From Nonomuraea indica (GTDB lineage: Bacteria; Actinomycetota; Actinomycetes; Streptosporangiales; Streptosporangiaceae): a stretch of 64,000 nt of DNA. Positions within the stretch are counted from its first letter, which is position 1. Every line of letters starts with the position of its first letter. The position numbers and the translations under genes are program-made. Location of the stretch: NCBI RefSeq assembly GCF_002850745.1, contig NZ_KZ559466.1, positions 618,825 to 682,824 of the forward strand, written 5' to 3'. The notes under the pieces were generated by a model. That model worked only from the letters and a program-made list of their open reading frames with translations, made no database searches and was not told where the DNA came from. Of the stretch, positions 8,257-16,172 are shown one piece after another.

Positions 8257-9008
8257 GGGAACCTCGGGTGCTCGAACGGCTCGTTGACCCGCAGGCCGAG
8301 CCCGTCGGTCTGCCGGTACGGGGCGCCGGTGTAGAGGGCGTCGGCGTCGAAGTAGGTCACGGTGAACGACAGGCGCGGCGTGTCGCGGCGGTTGGCGGGC
8401 GCGCCGTGCACGGTCAGCGCGTGGTGCGCGGTGGCGTCCCCGGCCTCGAGGTCGAGCGGCGGCGACAGTTCCAGCTCCGTCAGCCACGGGTGCTGGCTGA
8501 GCTGGCCGTCGCCGGCTCGGGTGAAGCTGCGCCCGAGCAGCCCGTGGCGGTGCGAGCCGCTGTAGAAGCGCAGCGCGCCCATGTCCGCCGGCACGCGGGC
8601 CAGCGCCAGCCAGACCGTCAGCATGGCCGAGCGGTCCATCGGCATCCACGGGAAGTCCTGGTGGAACTCCGTCGCGCCGTGCTCTCCGGGCTCCTTCACC
8701 AGCAGGTTCGTCACCTGGACGCGCACCGCCCGGACGCCGCCCAGCAGCCGGGCGGCGTTGCCGCCCATGCGGGGGTGCAGGGCGAGCGCGCGGAACGCCG
8801 CGTCGGTCTCGGCGACGTCGCGTGACTGGCCGAACGCCTGGTCGACCAGCGTGGCACGGGCCCGTTCGCGCGCGCTCAGATGCCCGGCCGCCCGCTCGCG
8901 CAGCGCGGTCACGGCCTCGGGCGCGACCAGCGCGGGCAGGCGGGCCCAGCCGTGGTCGTGGAAGAAGGCCGCCTCGTCGTCGGTGACCTCGCGCACCGGG
9001 ATGTCCAT
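8241..9008 (-). CDS. Phytanoyl-CoA dioxygenase (PhyH) family protein
   Basis: 255 residues. This is a double-stranded beta-helix Fe(II)/2-oxoglutarate oxygenase: the HxD metal pair is in TEFHQDFPW, and the distal histidine is probably in HALTVHGAPANRRD, followed by a basic residue that could bind 2-oxoglutarate. Family members hydroxylate acyl-CoAs and many small molecules. It is the first gene of the operon PhyH - phosphotriesterase-like - P450, and it starts 20 bases from a perfect palindrome that separates it from the divergent flavin oxidoreductase gene, which suggests shared repression. Confidence 0.85.
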   Translation of the reverse strand: MDIPVREVTDDEAAFFHDHGWARLPALVAPEAVTALRERAAGHLSARERARATLVDQAFGQSRDVAETDAAFRALALHPRMGGNAARLLGGVRAVRVQVTNLLVKEPGEHGATEFHQDFPWMPMDRSAMLTVWLALARVPADMGALRFYSGSHRHGLLGRSFTRAGDGQLSQHPWLTELELSPPLDLEAGDATAHHALTVHGAPANRRDTPRLSFTVTYFDADALYTGAPYRQTDGLGLRVNEPFEHPRFPCPRP

Positions 9009-9028
9009 GGCGCCAGTGTGGCATCTCA

Positions 9029-9042
9029 ACCAAGCGCTTGGT
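9029..9042. promoter_or_regulatory. Perfect palindrome ACCAAGCGCTTGGT, probable repressor operator
   Basis: A 14-base perfect palindrome in the 88-base divergent promoter between the PhyH operon (minus) and the LLM oxidoreductase gene (plus). The shape and position fit a TetR-family operator. No regulator gene adjoins it inside the window, so the protein that binds it is unknown. A degenerate copy lies at 11494-11507, upstream of another gene. Confidence 0.6.
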
Positions 9043-9096
9043 AAGCCTACCGGCGTACACTTCGCCCAGACGCCTGGTCGAGCGAGGAGGTCCGCG

Positions 9097-10008
9097 GTGC
9101 GGCGGTTCAGGTTCGGCGCGGTGGTGCGGCACGCGGAGTCCGGCAAGGAGTGGGCCGAGAAGGCCCGGCGGCTGGAGGCCACCGGCTTCGACGTGCTGCT
9201 GGTGCCCGACCACCTCGTCGGCGCCCGGTTCGCGCCCGTGGCGGCGCTGACCGCGGCGGCCTGCGCGACGAGCCGGCTACGGGTGGGGACGCTGGTGTTC
9301 GCCAACGACTTCCGGCACCCGGCCGTGCTCGCCAAGGAGGCGGCCACGCTCGACCTGCTGTCCGGCGGCCGGCTGGAGGTCGGCATCGGCACCGGCTGGA
9401 TGGCCGCCGACTACGCCGCGGCGGGGCTGCGGCTGGACCCGCCGGGGGCTCGGGTGGCCCGGCTGGCCGAGGCGCTGGCCGTGCTGAAGGGACTCTGGGG
9501 CGACGGGCCGTTCACCTTCGACGGCGACCACTACCGCGTCCGCGACCTGGCCCAGCGCCCCAGGCCGGCGCAGCGGCCGCATCCCCCGCTGCTGCTGGGG
9601 GCGGGCGGGCCCCGGCTGCTGCGCCTGGCGGCGCGCGAGGCGGACATCGTGCACCTGACGCTGCGCACGAGGCCGGACGGGAGCGGCCCCGACGAGCGCG
9701 ACGGCGGCGAGGAGGCGTTCCTCGGCAAGCTGCGCACGGTGAGGGAGGCGGCCGGCGACCGCCACGGCGGGCCGGAGCTGGGGACGAGCGTCATGCAGGC
9801 CGGCGAGCCGAAGGCCGGCGCGACGTGGAGCGCCGCCGACGTCTCCCGCCTGGCGGGCACCCCGCAGGTGCTGCCGGGCACCCGCCGCGACATGCTGGAC
9901 CGGCTGCGCCACTGGCGCGACGAGCACGGCGTCTCCTACTTCGTCCTGCACGACGAACGCGACCTCGACACCTTCACCCCGCTCGTCGAGGAGCTCGCCA
10001 CCCCCTGA
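9097..10008 (+). CDS. LLM class (luciferase-like) F420-dependent oxidoreductase
   Basis: 303 residues. It has the luciferase-like TIM barrel pattern: FDVLLVPDHL near residue 30, RLRVGTLVFANDFRHPAVLAKEAATLD, then LSGGRLEVGIGTGW and, later, HPPLLLGAGGPRLLRLAAREADI. Actinomycete members of this type mostly use F420 (some use FMN). A GTG start follows GCGAGGAGG. It is divergent from the PhyH operon across the palindrome at 9029 and probably co-regulated with it. The 3' end, including the stop codon, is repeated in tandem downstream. The substrate is unknown. Confidence 0.87.
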   Translation: MRRFRFGAVVRHAESGKEWAEKARRLEATGFDVLLVPDHLVGARFAPVAALTAAACATSRLRVGTLVFANDFRHPAVLAKEAATLDLLSGGRLEVGIGTGWMAADYAAAGLRLDPPGARVARLAEALAVLKGLWGDGPFTFDGDHYRVRDLAQRPRPAQRPHPPLLLGAGGPRLLRLAAREADIVHLTLRTRPDGSGPDERDGGEEAFLGKLRTVREAAGDRHGGPELGTSVMQAGEPKAGATWSAADVSRLAGTPQVLPGTRRDMLDRLRHWRDEHGVSYFVLHDERDLDTFTPLVEELATP

Positions 10009-10110
10009 TCCGCCCGCCCGTCGAGGAGCTCGCCACCCTCTGATCCGCCCGCCCGTCGAGGAGCTCGCCACCCCTGATCCGCCACCCCTGATCCGCCACG
10101 CCGGCCGGGC
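9985..10110. repeat. 35-base tandem array spilling out of the gene 3' end
   Basis: The last 21 coding bases of the oxidoreductase gene plus its TGA stop and the next bases form a unit of 35 bases that recurs at 10020-10054 and, less exactly, from 10055. A shorter CCCTGATCCGCCA repeat follows. The unit length is not a multiple of three, so each copy puts TGA in a new frame. No spacers are present, so it is not a CRISPR array. Confidence 0.85.
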
Positions 10111-10128
10111 GTGCCGGATGATATGGGG

Positions 10129-10719
10129 ATGGATGAGATGTTGCTCCTCAGGCACGGCGAGACCGAATGGAGCCGTACCGGCCGGCACACCGGGCGCACC
10201 GACGTCCCGCTGACCGCCCGCGGCGAGGAGCAGGCGCGCGCCTTGGCGCCGCTCGTCAAGGGCGTCGCGTTCGACCTGGTGCTCACCTCGCCCGCGCAGC
10301 GCGCCCGCCGCACGGCGGAGCTGGCCGGGATACCGGAGCCCGAGGTGGACGCCGACCTGTGGGAATGGGACTACGGCGGCTACGAGGGCGTCACCACGCC
10401 CGACATCCGCCGGACCCGTCCCGGCTGGTACCTGTGGCGCGACGGTGTGACGCCGGGCGACGAGCAGCACCCCGGCGAGTCGGCGGCCCAGGTGGGGGCG
10501 CGCGCCGACCGGGTGATCGCCCGCGCCCGCGCGGCCGGCGGGCGGGTCGTCCTGGTCGCGCACGGCCACCTGCTGCGCGTCGTCGCGGCCCGCTGGCTCG
10601 GGCTCGCGCCGGTGGACGGGCGGTTGTTCAAGCTGGAGACGGGCACCTACTCGCGGCTCGGCTTCGAGCACGGCGAGCCGGTCATCCTCACCTGGAACGC
10701 CCCCGTCAACGACTCCTGA
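10129..10719 (+). CDS. Histidine phosphatase family protein
   Basis: About 196 residues. The catalytic RHGETEWS motif is at the N-terminus, followed by LTSPAQRARRTAELA, the acid-bearing segment EWDYGGYEG, and VVLVAHGHLLRVVAARWLG with the second histidine. This is the phosphoglycerate-mutase-like superfamily, which transfers phosphate through a phosphohistidine; here it is most likely a broad small-molecule phosphatase. Start choice is uncertain: in-frame GTG 10111 and ATGs at 10123, 10129 and 10138 lack clear ribosome sites. Its 3' end overlaps the convergent gene by 14 bases. Confidence 0.87.
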   Translation: MDEMLLLRHGETEWSRTGRHTGRTDVPLTARGEEQARALAPLVKGVAFDLVLTSPAQRARRTAELAGIPEPEVDADLWEWDYGGYEGVTTPDIRRTRPGWYLWRDGVTPGDEQHPGESAAQVGARADRVIARARAAGGRVVLVAHGHLLRVVAARWLGLAPVDGRLFKLETGTYSRLGFEHGEPVILTWNAPVNDS

Positions 10720-11479
10720 CGTCCGCCTCGACGTCGCGCGGGGCCATGCGGCTGCCGGGAAAGGGGGCGAGCAGGGTCTCGCGCCACGGCCCGTCGAGGA
10801 AGTCGCGGGCCCTGACGTCCCAGGCGAGCAGCCGGTCGTCGGGCTCGACCTCGTCGTCCAGCCCGAGCGCGGCGTCACGGGCGCGCCGGGTGGCCAGGTG
10901 GTCGTCCAGGGAGACCGCCCACAGGGTGACCGCCTCGGTGTCGCAGTACAGCACCTCGTACAGCCCGGCCAGCCGGTGGCCGTGCCCGGCGAGGACGGGC
11001 GCGCGCTCGGCGCGCACCGCCTCCAGGTAGGCCGCGGCGGCGCCGGGCCGCACCCGCGCGCTCTCGAAGACGTAGAACTCGGCCGGCGCCACCTCGGCCG
11101 GCGCCGGGGTGCCGCGCACGGCGCCGAGCGGCCGGGAGAACGCCGAGAAGCGCAGGTCGTCGATGTCCGACAGGAAGAGCCGGTCGTCCACGCCCCGGTA
11201 GATGTCCATCATCTGCCGCCAGCCCCCGTCCCAGCCGCCGTGGCACTCCCACAGGGTGACGACCTTGAACTGCGGGTGGCCGGTGATGCCGACGGCGTAG
11301 AACGCGCCGGCCAGGTCGATGTCGCGGGACCGGATCGACATGCCGGAGGTCAGCGCGGGCGTCTCGCGGGTCTCGTCCTCGCGCTTGTAGCGGGTCAGCC
11401 AGGTCAGGTACTCCAGGGGGCGCCGGGAGTTCATCGGCCGGAAGTCGACCTCTTCGAGAAGGAATATCCCGCGCCGCAC
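10706..11479 (-). CDS. Conserved protein with NIPSNAP-like / dimeric alpha-beta barrel character
   Basis: About 257 residues from a GTG with GAGGGAGG upstream. I do not recognise a named family with confidence. There are two similar halves, each with an aromatic strand segment ending in a V-T-L-W pattern (FKVVTLWEC near residue 80 and AVTLWAV near 200), and FYVFESARVRPGAAAAYLEAV resembles NIPSNAP or Dabb-type stress-response barrels. Such proteins often accompany catabolic oxidoreductases. Its promoter has a degenerate copy of the ACCAAGCG half-site found between the PhyH and LLM genes, which suggests it belongs to the same regulon. Function is unknown. Confidence 0.6.
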   Translation of the reverse strand: MRRGIFLLEEVDFRPMNSRRPLEYLTWLTRYKREDETRETPALTSGMSIRSRDIDLAGAFYAVGITGHPQFKVVTLWECHGGWDGGWRQMMDIYRGVDDRLFLSDIDDLRFSAFSRPLGAVRGTPAPAEVAPAEFYVFESARVRPGAAAAYLEAVRAERAPVLAGHGHRLAGLYEVLYCDTEAVTLWAVSLDDHLATRRARDAALGLDDEVEPDDRLLAWDVRARDFLDGPWRETLLAPFPGSRMAPRDVEADVRSR

Positions 11480-11490
11480 CGCGCCTCCCT

Positions 11491-11507
11491 CAACCAAGCG
11501 ATTGCTC
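11491..11507. promoter_or_regulatory. Degenerate copy of the ACCAAGCG operator
   Basis: CAACCAAGCGATTGCT matches the left arm of the palindrome at 9029 exactly and part of the right arm. It begins 12 bases upstream of the GTG start of the NIPSNAP-like gene. Its role as a binding site is inferred. Confidence 0.35.
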
Positions 11508-11530
11508 GGATTGGCAGCGTAGCACAGCGG

Positions 11531-11797
11531 TCAGCAGAGCGACTCGGCCGGCTGCGGCCCCCGTCCGGTCAGCCATTCCAGCACGCGGCGGTGCCCGGAG
11601 GCGGCGTCCTCGAAGTGGCCCCAGTGCCAGTAGCGCGGCTGGTCGCGCACGCCCGTCACCCAGGTGCGGTAGGAGACCGACCCGCTGGAGCCGCCCGCGC
11701 CCGCGGGGGCGACGCCGTAGGTGCGGATCACGACCTTGCCGCCCGGCGCGAACAGCACGTCGTCGGCGATCGGATAGAGAGTCATCTGGTCGAGCAT
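11531..11797 (-). CDS. Small hypothetical protein
   Basis: 88 residues from an ATG; no family recognised. The sequence starts with a hydrophobic-polar stretch (MTLYPIADDVLFAPGG), has a glycine/serine-rich middle and ends with two tryptophans in YWHWGHF and VLEWLTG. There is no signal peptide or membrane segment. It follows a strong hairpin terminator that isolates it from the DUF397 gene upstream, and it is separated from the NIPSNAP-like gene by about 50 bases that include the degenerate operator. Confidence 0.5.
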   Translation of the reverse strand: MLDQMTLYPIADDVLFAPGGKVVIRTYGVAPAGAGGSSGSVSYRTWVTGVRDQPRYWHWGHFEDAASGHRRVLEWLTGRGPQPAESLC

Positions 11798-11836
11798 GAG
11801 CCGATCATGCCGACCCGGCGATGCGGGGCGATTACG

Positions 11837-11873
11837 CCTCCGGCGCGCCCCCGTTAAGGGGACGCGCCGGAGG
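11837..11873 (-). terminator. Hairpin terminator after the XRE-DUF397 pair
   Basis: An 11-base perfect stem CCTCCGGCGCG/CGCGCCGGAGG encloses a further C5/G4 pairing around GTTAA. It lies 12 bases after the DUF397 stop. There is no T-run, as is usual in high-G+C actinomycetes. Confidence 0.75.
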
Positions 11874-11884
11874 TTAACGCGCTG

Positions 11885-12121
11885 TTACACCATCAGGCCG
11901 TCGAACTCCCCGTCCTTGACCCCGAGCACCAGGGCCCGGATCTCGTCGCGGGTGTAGATCAGGGCGGGACCGTCGGGGAAGCGGGAGTTGCGCACCGCCA
12001 CCCCGCCGTCAGGAAGCTCGGCGAGCTCCACGCAGTTGCCCTGCGAGTTGCTGTAGCGGCTCTTGCGCCAGGCGACCTGCTTGAGGTCGGTCGCGGGCAT
12101 GCCGTTGTAGGTCTGCTTCAT
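11885..12121 (-). CDS. DUF397 domain protein
   Basis: 78 residues, the usual size. The family core is clear: WRKSRYSNSQGNCVELAELPDGGVAVRNS, then a C-terminal RDEIRALVLGVKDGEFD. DUF397 proteins are small actinomycete regulators, often paired with an XRE-DUF5753 regulator and an anti-sigma-like ATPase, as in the whiJ and abaA-type clusters; they seem to modulate the partner regulator. The start is one base away from the stop of the XRE gene, so the two are co-translated. Confidence 0.92.
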   Translation of the reverse strand: MKQTYNGMPATDLKQVAWRKSRYSNSQGNCVELAELPDGGVAVRNSRFPDGPALIYTRDEIRALVLGVKDGEFDGLMV

Positions 12122-12988
12122 CTACATCTTTCTGAGAAGACCGCCGATGAGCTCGACGGTGCCCCCGGGCGTGGTGCTCTCCACGCATAACTGCTCCATG
12201 GCCGTGAGGTATGGATCGACGTCCTCACGCTTGTCCAGGTACAGGGCACCCCAGAGCTGCTCGACATAGACAACGTCCGACAGGTCGGACTCCGGAAACC
12301 GCAAGATGCTGAACGCGCCCCCTTCAGCGGCGTGCATGCCGAACCTGAAGGGCATCACCTGCAGGGTGATGTTGGGCAGGGCAGCGACTTCCAGCAGGTG
12401 CTGGAGCTGCCGGTACATGACCTCTCGCCCGCCGATGGTCCGCTTGAGCGTCGCCTCGTCGATGACCGCCCACAGGCGCGGGCCGTCCTTCTGGGTGAGG
12501 CGCTCCTGACGCTGCATGCGCAGATGCACGCGGCGCTCGATCTCCTCGGGAGCGTCATCGGGATTGCCGAGCTGGAACACCGCTCGCGCGTAGTCCGCCG
12601 TCTGCAGCAGGCCGGGCACGAACTGCACCTCATAGGTGCGGATCAGGCTCGCGGCCTCCTCCAACCCCACGTACGTGCTGAACCACGACGGCAGCACGGC
12701 GGAATACTTGTGCCACCACCCGGGGGTGTTGGCCTCGCGGACCATCTCCAGGAGGGCTCGGCGCTCGGCGTCGTCACTGACGCCGTACAGGGTGAGCAGG
12801 TCCTCCACGTCGCGTGTCTTGAACCCGACACGACCGAGCTCCATACGACTGATCTTGGACTCGGACGCCCGGATGTGGAATCCGGCCTGGTCGCGGGTGA
12901 GACGCTTGGCCTCACGCAGACGCCTGAGACTGGCGCCGAGCATGATGCGCCGAACGGTCGAACCAGAACCGGGCGGATCGAGGGACAC
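12122..12988 (-). CDS. XRE family regulator with DUF5753 domain
   Basis: 288 residues. An N-terminal helix-turn-helix (LRRLREAKRLTRDQAG, then SESKISRMELG) occupies about residues 20-75. The rest is a DUF5753 domain with its typical LIRTYEVQFVPGLLQTADYARAV, RLWAVIDEATLKRTIGG and LPNITLQVMPF segments. These WhiJ-like regulators control development and specialised metabolism in streptomycetes, and bind together with DUF397 partners. GTG start with AAGGAG. A divergent ATP-binding protein gene lies 140 bases away, completing the conserved trio. Confidence 0.92.
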   Translation of the reverse strand: MSLDPPGSGSTVRRIMLGASLRRLREAKRLTRDQAGFHIRASESKISRMELGRVGFKTRDVEDLLTLYGVSDDAERRALLEMVREANTPGWWHKYSAVLPSWFSTYVGLEEAASLIRTYEVQFVPGLLQTADYARAVFQLGNPDDAPEEIERRVHLRMQRQERLTQKDGPRLWAVIDEATLKRTIGGREVMYRQLQHLLEVAALPNITLQVMPFRFGMHAAEGGAFSILRFPESDLSDVVYVEQLWGALYLDKREDVDPYLTAMEQLCVESTTPGGTVELIGGLLRKM

Positions 12989-13127
12989 GCGCTGCTCCTT
13001 GGTTGTTTCCTTAACTCATAGTCTGTCACTTCACGGCCGAAAGATCATGGGCCGCGGCCAAGATCCCCTTTCCCGCCACTTTTGACCTTTTGAGGAGAAC
13101 CGTAGCGCCTGCACGCATCCTCTGCAC

Positions 13128-13670
13128 GTGCATTCGCTCTTGCACCTGCACGAGAGTGTGCCGCAGAATGATCTAGTGCAATCCACCCTGGCGCCCGGCC
13201 AATGGACCACGTTCGACTGGTGGCCCCCTCTCGGCTGGTGGCCGGAGGCGGCACGAGACCTGCTGGTCCCGGGCCCGTCCGCGAGCGCCACGTTCGCCCT
13301 CCCCCCGACGCCCGCGTCCGTGCACGCCGCCCGCAGCTTCACCGCCGGCGCCCTGACCGCCTGGAAGCTGGCGGAGCTGGCCGAGAACATGGAGCTCGTG
13401 ATCTCCGAGCTCGCCACCAACGCCCTGCGGCACGGCCTGCACGCGGCCGAGCCGGGCTGGCGGCCCTCCGTGCACCTGTCGCTCGTGCGCCGGGGCTCCC
13501 TGGTCACCTGCGCCTTCACCGACCCCGCCTCGGCGGTCCCGGCACTGCGCTATCCGGGGCCGCTCGACCCCGGCGGGCTCGGCCTGCACATCGTCGACTC
13601 GCTCAGCCTCCGCTGGGGCTGGTCGGCGCTCGCTCCCCGGGGGAAGATCGTCTGGGCAGTCCTCTCCTGA
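13128..13670 (+). CDS. ATP-binding protein of the anti-sigma (RsbW-like HATPase) type
   Basis: 180 residues. The GHKL-type ATP site is visible: N box ELATNALRHG near residue 105 and G box PGGLGLHIVDSL near 150. Such single-domain kinases are very common in actinomycetes; some phosphorylate anti-anti-sigma factors, many are unassigned. The histidine-kinase H box is absent. The gene diverges from the XRE-DUF397 pair, which is the usual company of this subtype. GTG start; a first tryptophan-rich stretch (DWWPPLGWWP) precedes the domain and is of unknown use. Confidence 0.85.
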   Translation: MHSLLHLHESVPQNDLVQSTLAPGQWTTFDWWPPLGWWPEAARDLLVPGPSASATFALPPTPASVHAARSFTAGALTAWKLAELAENMELVISELATNALRHGLHAAEPGWRPSVHLSLVRRGSLVTCAFTDPASAVPALRYPGPLDPGGLGLHIVDSLSLRWGWSALAPRGKIVWAVLS

Positions 13671-13748
13671 GGGTCGGTGATCTGCACTACCGTGGATGGT
13701 CATGGCTCACGGTGAGTCCCCCGCGCGACCCCATGAGAGTGCTGACCG

Positions 13749-16172
13749 ATGGATGATCACCTGCTCGGCTGGCTGCGGACACTTGACGAAGACAGGCTCG
13801 GACGGATCCTCGCCAACCGGCCTGACGCCATCGCGGCGCCGTGGCCGCGGCGGCTCGACACGCTCGCCCAGCGGCTGAGCAGCGGTTTCGCCGTGACCGA
13901 AGCGCTGCGCGGACTCCCGTTGCCCTGTCTGGAGCTGGCGCAGGCGTGCCTGGTCGTGCGGCCCGCCACCCCCGAACGGGTGGCGGGGCTGCTCGGTGCG
14001 TCGCTCGACGAGGTGACCCCGTGGCTGGACCGGCTCTGCGACCACGCGCTGGCCTGGCCGGACGCCCACGGCGTGATCCATCTGGCGGAGGCCGTGTCGC
14101 GCTGCTGGTCGGCGCCGCTCGGCCTCGGCGAGCCGCTCGACCGCCATCTCAACTCCTGGACGGTCAGCGACGACATGGTGCGCACGCTGGCCCGGGGGCT
14201 CGGCATCCCGTCGCAGGGCAACAAGCGCCGCGTCATCGCCCGGGCCGGCGAGGTGCTCGCCGACCCCGCCCACCTGGCCGCGCTGCTGCGCCACGCCCCG
14301 GAGGGCACGCGCGAGCTGCTCGACCTGTTCGCCTGGGACGGCCCCGTCCGCGACGTCGACGGCGGCAGGTTCGTCATCGCCGGCACCCCCGAGCGGTGGA
14401 GCGCCGACCACGGGCTGCTCTACCGGCCGAGCTGGCACGTCGCCGAGATGCCCCGCGAGGTCGCCCTGGCGCTGCGCGGGCCCGGCTACCACGCGCCCTT
14501 CACGCCGGAGCCGCCCGAGGTCGCGACGATCCCGGTCGACCCCGAGGAGGTCGACCACCTGATGACGCTGGCGGCCCCGCACGCGGTCGAACGGTGCGCG
14601 GCGCTGCTCGACAACACCTCCAAGACGCCGCTGCCCCTGCTCAAGACCGGCGGCGTGGGCGTGCGCGAGGTGCGCCGCGTGGCCAAGGAGACCGGCTGCG
14701 ACGAGGACGAGACGCGGCTGCTGCTGGAGATCTGCGCGGTGGCCCGCCTGCTCGCCTGGGACGAGGAGTCGGGCGGCATGGTGCCGACCGAGCGCTTCGA
14801 CCGGTGGCGGCTCGACGAGGGCTCGGCCCGGCTGCGCGTGCTGCTGTCGGCGTGGTGGCGGATGGAGCGTTCGTCGCTGCGCCGCGTCGACGGCAGGTAC
14901 GGCACGGTGCTCGGCGACGACCGGGGCGGCGCCGACGTGGCCCGCGTCCGCCGGGCCGTGCTGACAGTACTCGCGCACCTGCCGTCCGGCACGGCGCTGT
15001 CCAGCGACGGCGCCGACCGCGACAGCCTGGTGCGCCACGTCCACTGGCACGCCCCGATGCTGGACCCGGCCCTGCTCGCCGAGTGCGCACCGGCCGTGCT
15101 GGAGGAGGCGCGGCTGCTGGGGCTGCTCGCCAACGACGCGCTCACCGATCTCGGCCGGGCGCTGGCCGATCTGGCCGACCGGGCGGGCGACGAGAGCGAC
15201 GACTCCGTGCCGGTGGTGGAGCACGACCCGATGCTGACGGAGGCGTCCACCCGGGCGCTGGCCAGCGTCAGGCGCAGCGCGCTGTTCGGCCCCGACCTGA
15301 CCGCCGTGGTGACCGGGCCGCCGTCGGCCGAGCTGGCGGCGCTGCTCGACCGGGTGGCCGAGCGCGAGTCACGGGGCGCGGCGTCGGTGTGGCGGTTCAC
15401 CCCCGAGAGCGTGCGCGGCGCCCTCGACCTCGGCCACGAGGCGGGCGAGCTGCTGAAGGAGCTGGCCGCGGTCGGCACGATCCCGCAGGCCCTCGACTAC
15501 CTCGTCCGTGACGTGGCCCGGCGGCACGGCGAGGTGACCGTGCGCACCGTCGGCTGCGTCGTACAGGCGTCCGACCCGGGGCTGCTCGCCGAGATCGCCG
15601 GGCACCGGCGGCTGGCCCGGCTGGGCCTGCGGCTGCTCGCGCCCACGGTGCTGGTCAGCGCGGCGGGCGCCGAGCGCACGCTGGCCGCGCTGCGCGAGAA
15701 CGGCTTCTCCCCGGTGGCCGTGGCCGACACCGGGGAGATCGCGATCCGGCGCACCCGGTCCGAGGAGCCGCGCGGCGGCGCGGGCGGCAGGCTCGTGCTG
15801 CTGCCGGGGGGCCAGGTGGCCGAGCTGGCCGAGACCGGGAACGTTCTGCCGCACCTGGTGGCCGAGCCGGCGCCCGACCCCTACGAGCACGCCCGCCGCC
15901 TGGTCGCCGCCGGTCAGGCAGCCGAGCAGGGCGGGCGCACCTGGGCCGTCATCGGGCGGATGGCCACCCGGCTGCCCACGGCCCAGCAGTCGCTGCTGGG
16001 CTTCGTCGTCGACCGCGGCGTGCGCGCCGGGATCACCCTGACGGGCGGTCTGACCGCCACCATCAGTCACGGCGAGCTGCGCGGCGGCGCGCTCGACGCG
16101 TGGTGCGAGGAGGCGGGCGACTACCTGGAGTTCCCGCTGGCGGAGATCGTCGAGGTCAGGGGAGCTTACTAG
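13749..16172 (+). CDS. Helicase-associated (XPB/Ssl2-like) domain protein
   Basis: 807 residues. The region from about residue 490 to 620 (VEHDPMLTEASTRALASVRRSAL... FTPESVRGALDLGHEAGELLKELA) matches the helicase C-terminal domain type 3 found in actinobacterial XPB/Ssl2-like proteins. Walker A and DEAD-box motifs are not visible, so it is not an ATP-dependent helicase by itself. The N-terminal half is a series of helical winged-helix-like segments. Actinomycetes usually carry this gene next to a real XPB helicase; none is in the window. A role in nucleic-acid handling is inferred. Its 3' end overlaps the convergent siderophore-binding gene by 17 bases. Confidence 0.8.
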   Translation: MDDHLLGWLRTLDEDRLGRILANRPDAIAAPWPRRLDTLAQRLSSGFAVTEALRGLPLPCLELAQACLVVRPATPERVAGLLGASLDEVTPWLDRLCDHALAWPDAHGVIHLAEAVSRCWSAPLGLGEPLDRHLNSWTVSDDMVRTLARGLGIPSQGNKRRVIARAGEVLADPAHLAALLRHAPEGTRELLDLFAWDGPVRDVDGGRFVIAGTPERWSADHGLLYRPSWHVAEMPREVALALRGPGYHAPFTPEPPEVATIPVDPEEVDHLMTLAAPHAVERCAALLDNTSKTPLPLLKTGGVGVREVRRVAKETGCDEDETRLLLEICAVARLLAWDEESGGMVPTERFDRWRLDEGSARLRVLLSAWWRMERSSLRRVDGRYGTVLGDDRGGADVARVRRAVLTVLAHLPSGTALSSDGADRDSLVRHVHWHAPMLDPALLAECAPAVLEEARLLGLLANDALTDLGRALADLADRAGDESDDSVPVVEHDPMLTEASTRALASVRRSALFGPDLTAVVTGPPSAELAALLDRVAERESRGAASVWRFTPESVRGALDLGHEAGELLKELAAVGTIPQALDYLVRDVARRHGEVTVRTVGCVVQASDPGLLAEIAGHRRLARLGLRLLAPTVLVSAAGAERTLAALRENGFSPVAVADTGEIAIRRTRSEEPRGGAGGRLVLLPGGQVAELAETGNVLPHLVAEPAPDPYEHARRLVAAGQAAEQGGRTWAVIGRMATRLPTAQQSLLGFVVDRGVRAGITLTGGLTATISHGELRGGALDAWCEEAGDYLEFPLAEIVEVRGAY

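Noticed and set aside
13749..16172. True DNA helicase
   Set aside because: No Walker A or DEAD-box motif; only the helicase-associated C-terminal domain is recognisable.
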